This document shows, piece after piece, positions 62,350-64,000 of a stretch of 64,000 bases of DNA (positions within the stretch are counted from its first letter, which is position 1; every line of letters starts with the position of its first letter). The stretch is from an uncultured Eggerthellaceae bacterium (GTDB lineage Bacteria; Actinomycetota; Coriobacteriia; Coriobacteriales; Eggerthellaceae), in contig CAKTUD010000004.1 in assembly GCA_934617425.1 (NCBI GenBank), forward strand, positions 62,001 through 126,000. The letters are read 5' to 3'. Below the pieces are notes generated by a model that ran no database searches, had not been told where the DNA came from, and saw only the letters and a program-made list of their open reading frames with translations. Both the position numbers and the translations under genes were made by a program.

Positions 62350-63072
62350 ATGCATCCAACAATAGCCATTTCCTTCCAAGTTGAAGACAATGTCGAAGCG
62401 TATTCGATTCAGCGAGGCTATATCGATTTCGTAACCGCTTTCGGAGGCATCCCGATCATGTTGCCGCCTCAGGCGAATGCCGAGGCGGTTTCGCAAGTGC
62501 TCGATATCGTCGACGGGGTGCTGATTCCTGGTGGAGACGATATCGACCCGGCTCTTTACGGCCAGGAGCGGACGTCTTTCAAAGATAAGCCAAAGGTCGA
62601 GCGTGATGCGATCGAGCCGTATTTGGTGCTGCAATGTGCCGAGAGAAACATTCCTTACCTTGGCATTTGCCGAGGCCTCCAAATCATGAACGTCGCCTTT
62701 GGGGGCACGCTTTGCCAAAGCATTGCCGATTTGCCCGGCGATCATCTTGAGCATTGGCAACATCTTCCGTTCCAGAGTCCTTCGCATTCGGTTGAAACGA
62801 TGACGGGAACCTTGGTTGCGGATGTTTTCGGTGCTGGGAAAATTCGTGTCAACAGCATCCACCACCAAGCGGTTGACCGCATTGGCTCGGGGCTTTCGAT
62901 CGGCGCCGTTTCGGAAGACGGAATCGCGGAGGCTTTGTCTTTGCTGGGGAAGGATTTCTTCGTGGGTGTTCAGTGGCATCCTGAGTTGGATGCGCAAGCG
63001 CCGTTCAGCAAATCGCTCGGACGCGCTTTTGTGGAAGCTAGCAGAAAAAGGATGGAACAGAGGCTTGCCTAG
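62350..63072 (+). CDS. PuuD-like class I glutamine amidotransferase (peptidase C26)
   Basis: 240 residues. IPGGDDIDPALYGQE, the nucleophile Cys107 in LGICRGLQIMNVAFGG, and the His-Glu pair in VQWHPE define the gamma-glutamyl-gamma-aminobutyrate hydrolase (PuuD) family. PuuD cleaves gamma-glutamyl-GABA during putrescine use. No other puu genes are present. The 144 bases before it (62206-62349) hold no gene. The following gene looks like a glutathionylspermidine-synthase-type ligase, which suggests gamma-glutamyl or polyamine conjugate chemistry. Confidence 0.85.
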   Translation: MHPTIAISFQVEDNVEAYSIQRGYIDFVTAFGGIPIMLPPQANAEAVSQVLDIVDGVLIPGGDDIDPALYGQERTSFKDKPKVERDAIEPYLVLQCAERNIPYLGICRGLQIMNVAFGGTLCQSIADLPGDHLEHWQHLPFQSPSHSVETMTGTLVADVFGAGKIRVNSIHHQAVDRIGSGLSIGAVSEDGIAEALSLLGKDFFVGVQWHPELDAQAPFSKSLGRAFVEASRKRMEQRLA

Positions 63073-63128
63073 CCGCGCGGTGGAGCTCTCGGCCAGGGCG
63101 ATAAGCGGAATATCGAAAGAGGTTCAAG

Positions 63129-64000
63129 ATGAACGCAGATGAAGCGTATACACGCGAATATCTAAGCTATGTTGCAAACGATGCCGACGATGCACGGCAT
63201 CGTCGCGATGCGTGGGATTACATCCTCGATTCCACGTCGGTCTTTGACGGCAAGCCCGTCTACACCGCCTATACCCCGCGTTTGTTTGGGCAGGCAACCT
63301 ACGACCTTTTCAAGCAAACGGCAGAGACGCTGCACGGCATTCTCTCCAAGGTCATTGCGGAGTTTCAGCGAAATGCCGACTATCGCGCGCTCTTTTCGTT
63401 CGACCCGCGTCTTGAGCAGCTCATGTTGGTCCCTAGCGGTTATCCGAGCGCGCTGCCGTTCACGCGCGTCGATTGCTTTTTCAACGAGGATACGCATAGC
63501 TTGAAGTTTTGCGAGTTCAATACCGATGGTTCCTCGGGGATGAACGAGGACCGCGAGGCGGGCAATTGCATCAAGCAAAGCGCGCCTTTCAAGCGTTTTT
63601 CACAAGAGCACAAGGTCGAGACCATCGAGCAGGAAATGTTCGGCAATTGGATCGACGAATTCCTGTCTATTTACGCTACTTACGACAAGCGCGTGGAGAA
63701 TCCGCACATCGCGCTGGTCGATTTCCTCGAGAATTCCGCGCTCGAAGAGTTCAAGGTCTATGCGAAGCTTTTCCAGGATCGCGGTTACCAGGTTTCTATC
63801 TTCGATGTTCGCGAGTTGTCGTTTGACGGCGAACGCTTGCATGGCAACGCGGCTTTTTGGGGCGAGAGCGATACCGACATCGACCTTATCTGGCGCCGTA
63901 CGGTTGCCGCTGACGTTATGGAGCATTGGGAAGAAAGCCAGCCGCTGATGCAGGCGTATAGCGCCCATCGCGTGGCGCTGATCGGAAGTTTTGCTACCAA
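63129..64000 (+). CDS. Glutathionylspermidine-synthase/circularly permuted ATP-grasp-like protein, 5' part
   Basis: The frame runs from the ATG at 63129 (AAAGAGG upstream) to the window edge without a stop; 290 residues are visible. VDCFFNEDTHSLKFCEFNTDGSSG resembles the RxDxxxxxxxLKxxEYNxDxPxG region of glutathionylspermidine synthases and circularly permuted ATP-grasp proteins. HIALVDFLENSALEEFKVYAKLFQDRGYQVSIFDVREL followed by DIDLIWRRTVAADVM matches their next strand and RR motif. These ligases join a carboxylate to an amine with ATP. The C-terminal ATP-binding part is outside the window, so the assignment stays tentative. Probably cotranscribed with the PuuD-like gene. Confidence 0.6.
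   Translation, partial: MNADEAYTREYLSYVANDADDARHRRDAWDYILDSTSVFDGKPVYTAYTPRLFGQATYDLFKQTAETLHGILSKVIAEFQRNADYRALFSFDPRLEQLMLVPSGYPSALPFTRVDCFFNEDTHSLKFCEFNTDGSSGMNEDREAGNCIKQSAPFKRFSQEHKVETIEQEMFGNWIDEFLSIYATYDKRVENPHIALVDFLENSALEEFKVYAKLFQDRGYQVSIFDVRELSFDGERLHGNAAFWGESDTDIDLIWRRTVAADVMEHWEESQPLMQAYSAHRVALIGSFAT

Overview
The window is a gene-dense bacterial chromosome segment of mid-to-high GC. It holds about 60 protein genes, two tRNA genes and no insertion sequences, CRISPR arrays or rRNA. Gene content and order point to an anaerobic actinobacterium of the class Coriobacteriia, probably Eggerthellales: a tilS-hpt-ftsH-folP block, formate-tetrahydrofolate ligase with FchA and FolD, two-subunit Fe-S fumarase beside malic enzyme, menaquinone methyltransferase, Tat, HypAB, and GTG/TTG starts. 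The genus cannot be fixed from this sequence alone.

Layout. 1-5 kb: the 3' end of a PLP aminotransferase converging on a large ABC exporter and a YvlD-type membrane protein. 5-17 kb: RNA and cell-wall housekeeping (rlmD, LD-carboxypeptidase, tilS, maf), the hpt-ftsH-folPK-birA run, then a MATE exporter and the biotin transporter component bioY. 17-28.6 kb: a two-component system divergent from coaX, a zinc-ribbon protein, the fhs-fchA-folD one-carbon cluster, tsaE with a TsaB-RimI-TsaD triple fusion, and an MFS carrier with menG on the minus strand. 28.8-36.2 kb: a degenerate amidohydrolase, a tiny basic membrane protein, tatA/tatC, hypA-hypB, nadE and CIRCE-controlled groES-groEL. 36.3-43.2 kb: a metal-efflux-type permease behind an ArsR/SmtB-like operator, tRNA-Lys and tRNA-Gln, an MFS relic, an SpoU methyltransferase, and infA-rpmJ-rpsM-rpsK-rpsD-rpoA-rplQ. 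43.2-64 kb: ecfT, eno, thyX, a DUF1385 protein with trmB, an archaeal-type topA, malic enzyme and fumarase, tmk-holB-ricT, a short Phd-like protein, pncB, degV, a metal-tailed dehydrogenase-like protein, a radical-SAM protein, a PuuD-like amidotransferase and the 5' part of an ATP-grasp-like gene.

How it works together. Folate chemistry recurs: FolP/FolK make the cofactor, Fhs-FchA-FolD take formate to methylene-THF, and ThyX consumes it. FolD appears to lack its cyclohydrolase residues, so FchA is probably needed. Malic enzyme, fumarase and menaquinone fit fumarate-linked anaerobic respiration. HypAB and Tat fit maturation and export of a nickel enzyme encoded elsewhere. Biotin is covered by BirA and BioY, with a lone EcfT 27 kb away.

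I found no clearly new multi-gene system. The best leads are divergent members of known families: FolD, the amidohydrolase next to menG, the dehydrogenase-like protein with a His/Cys tail, TrmB, and an archaeal-type topoisomerase I. All family assignments were made by reading motifs; none was checked by database search.
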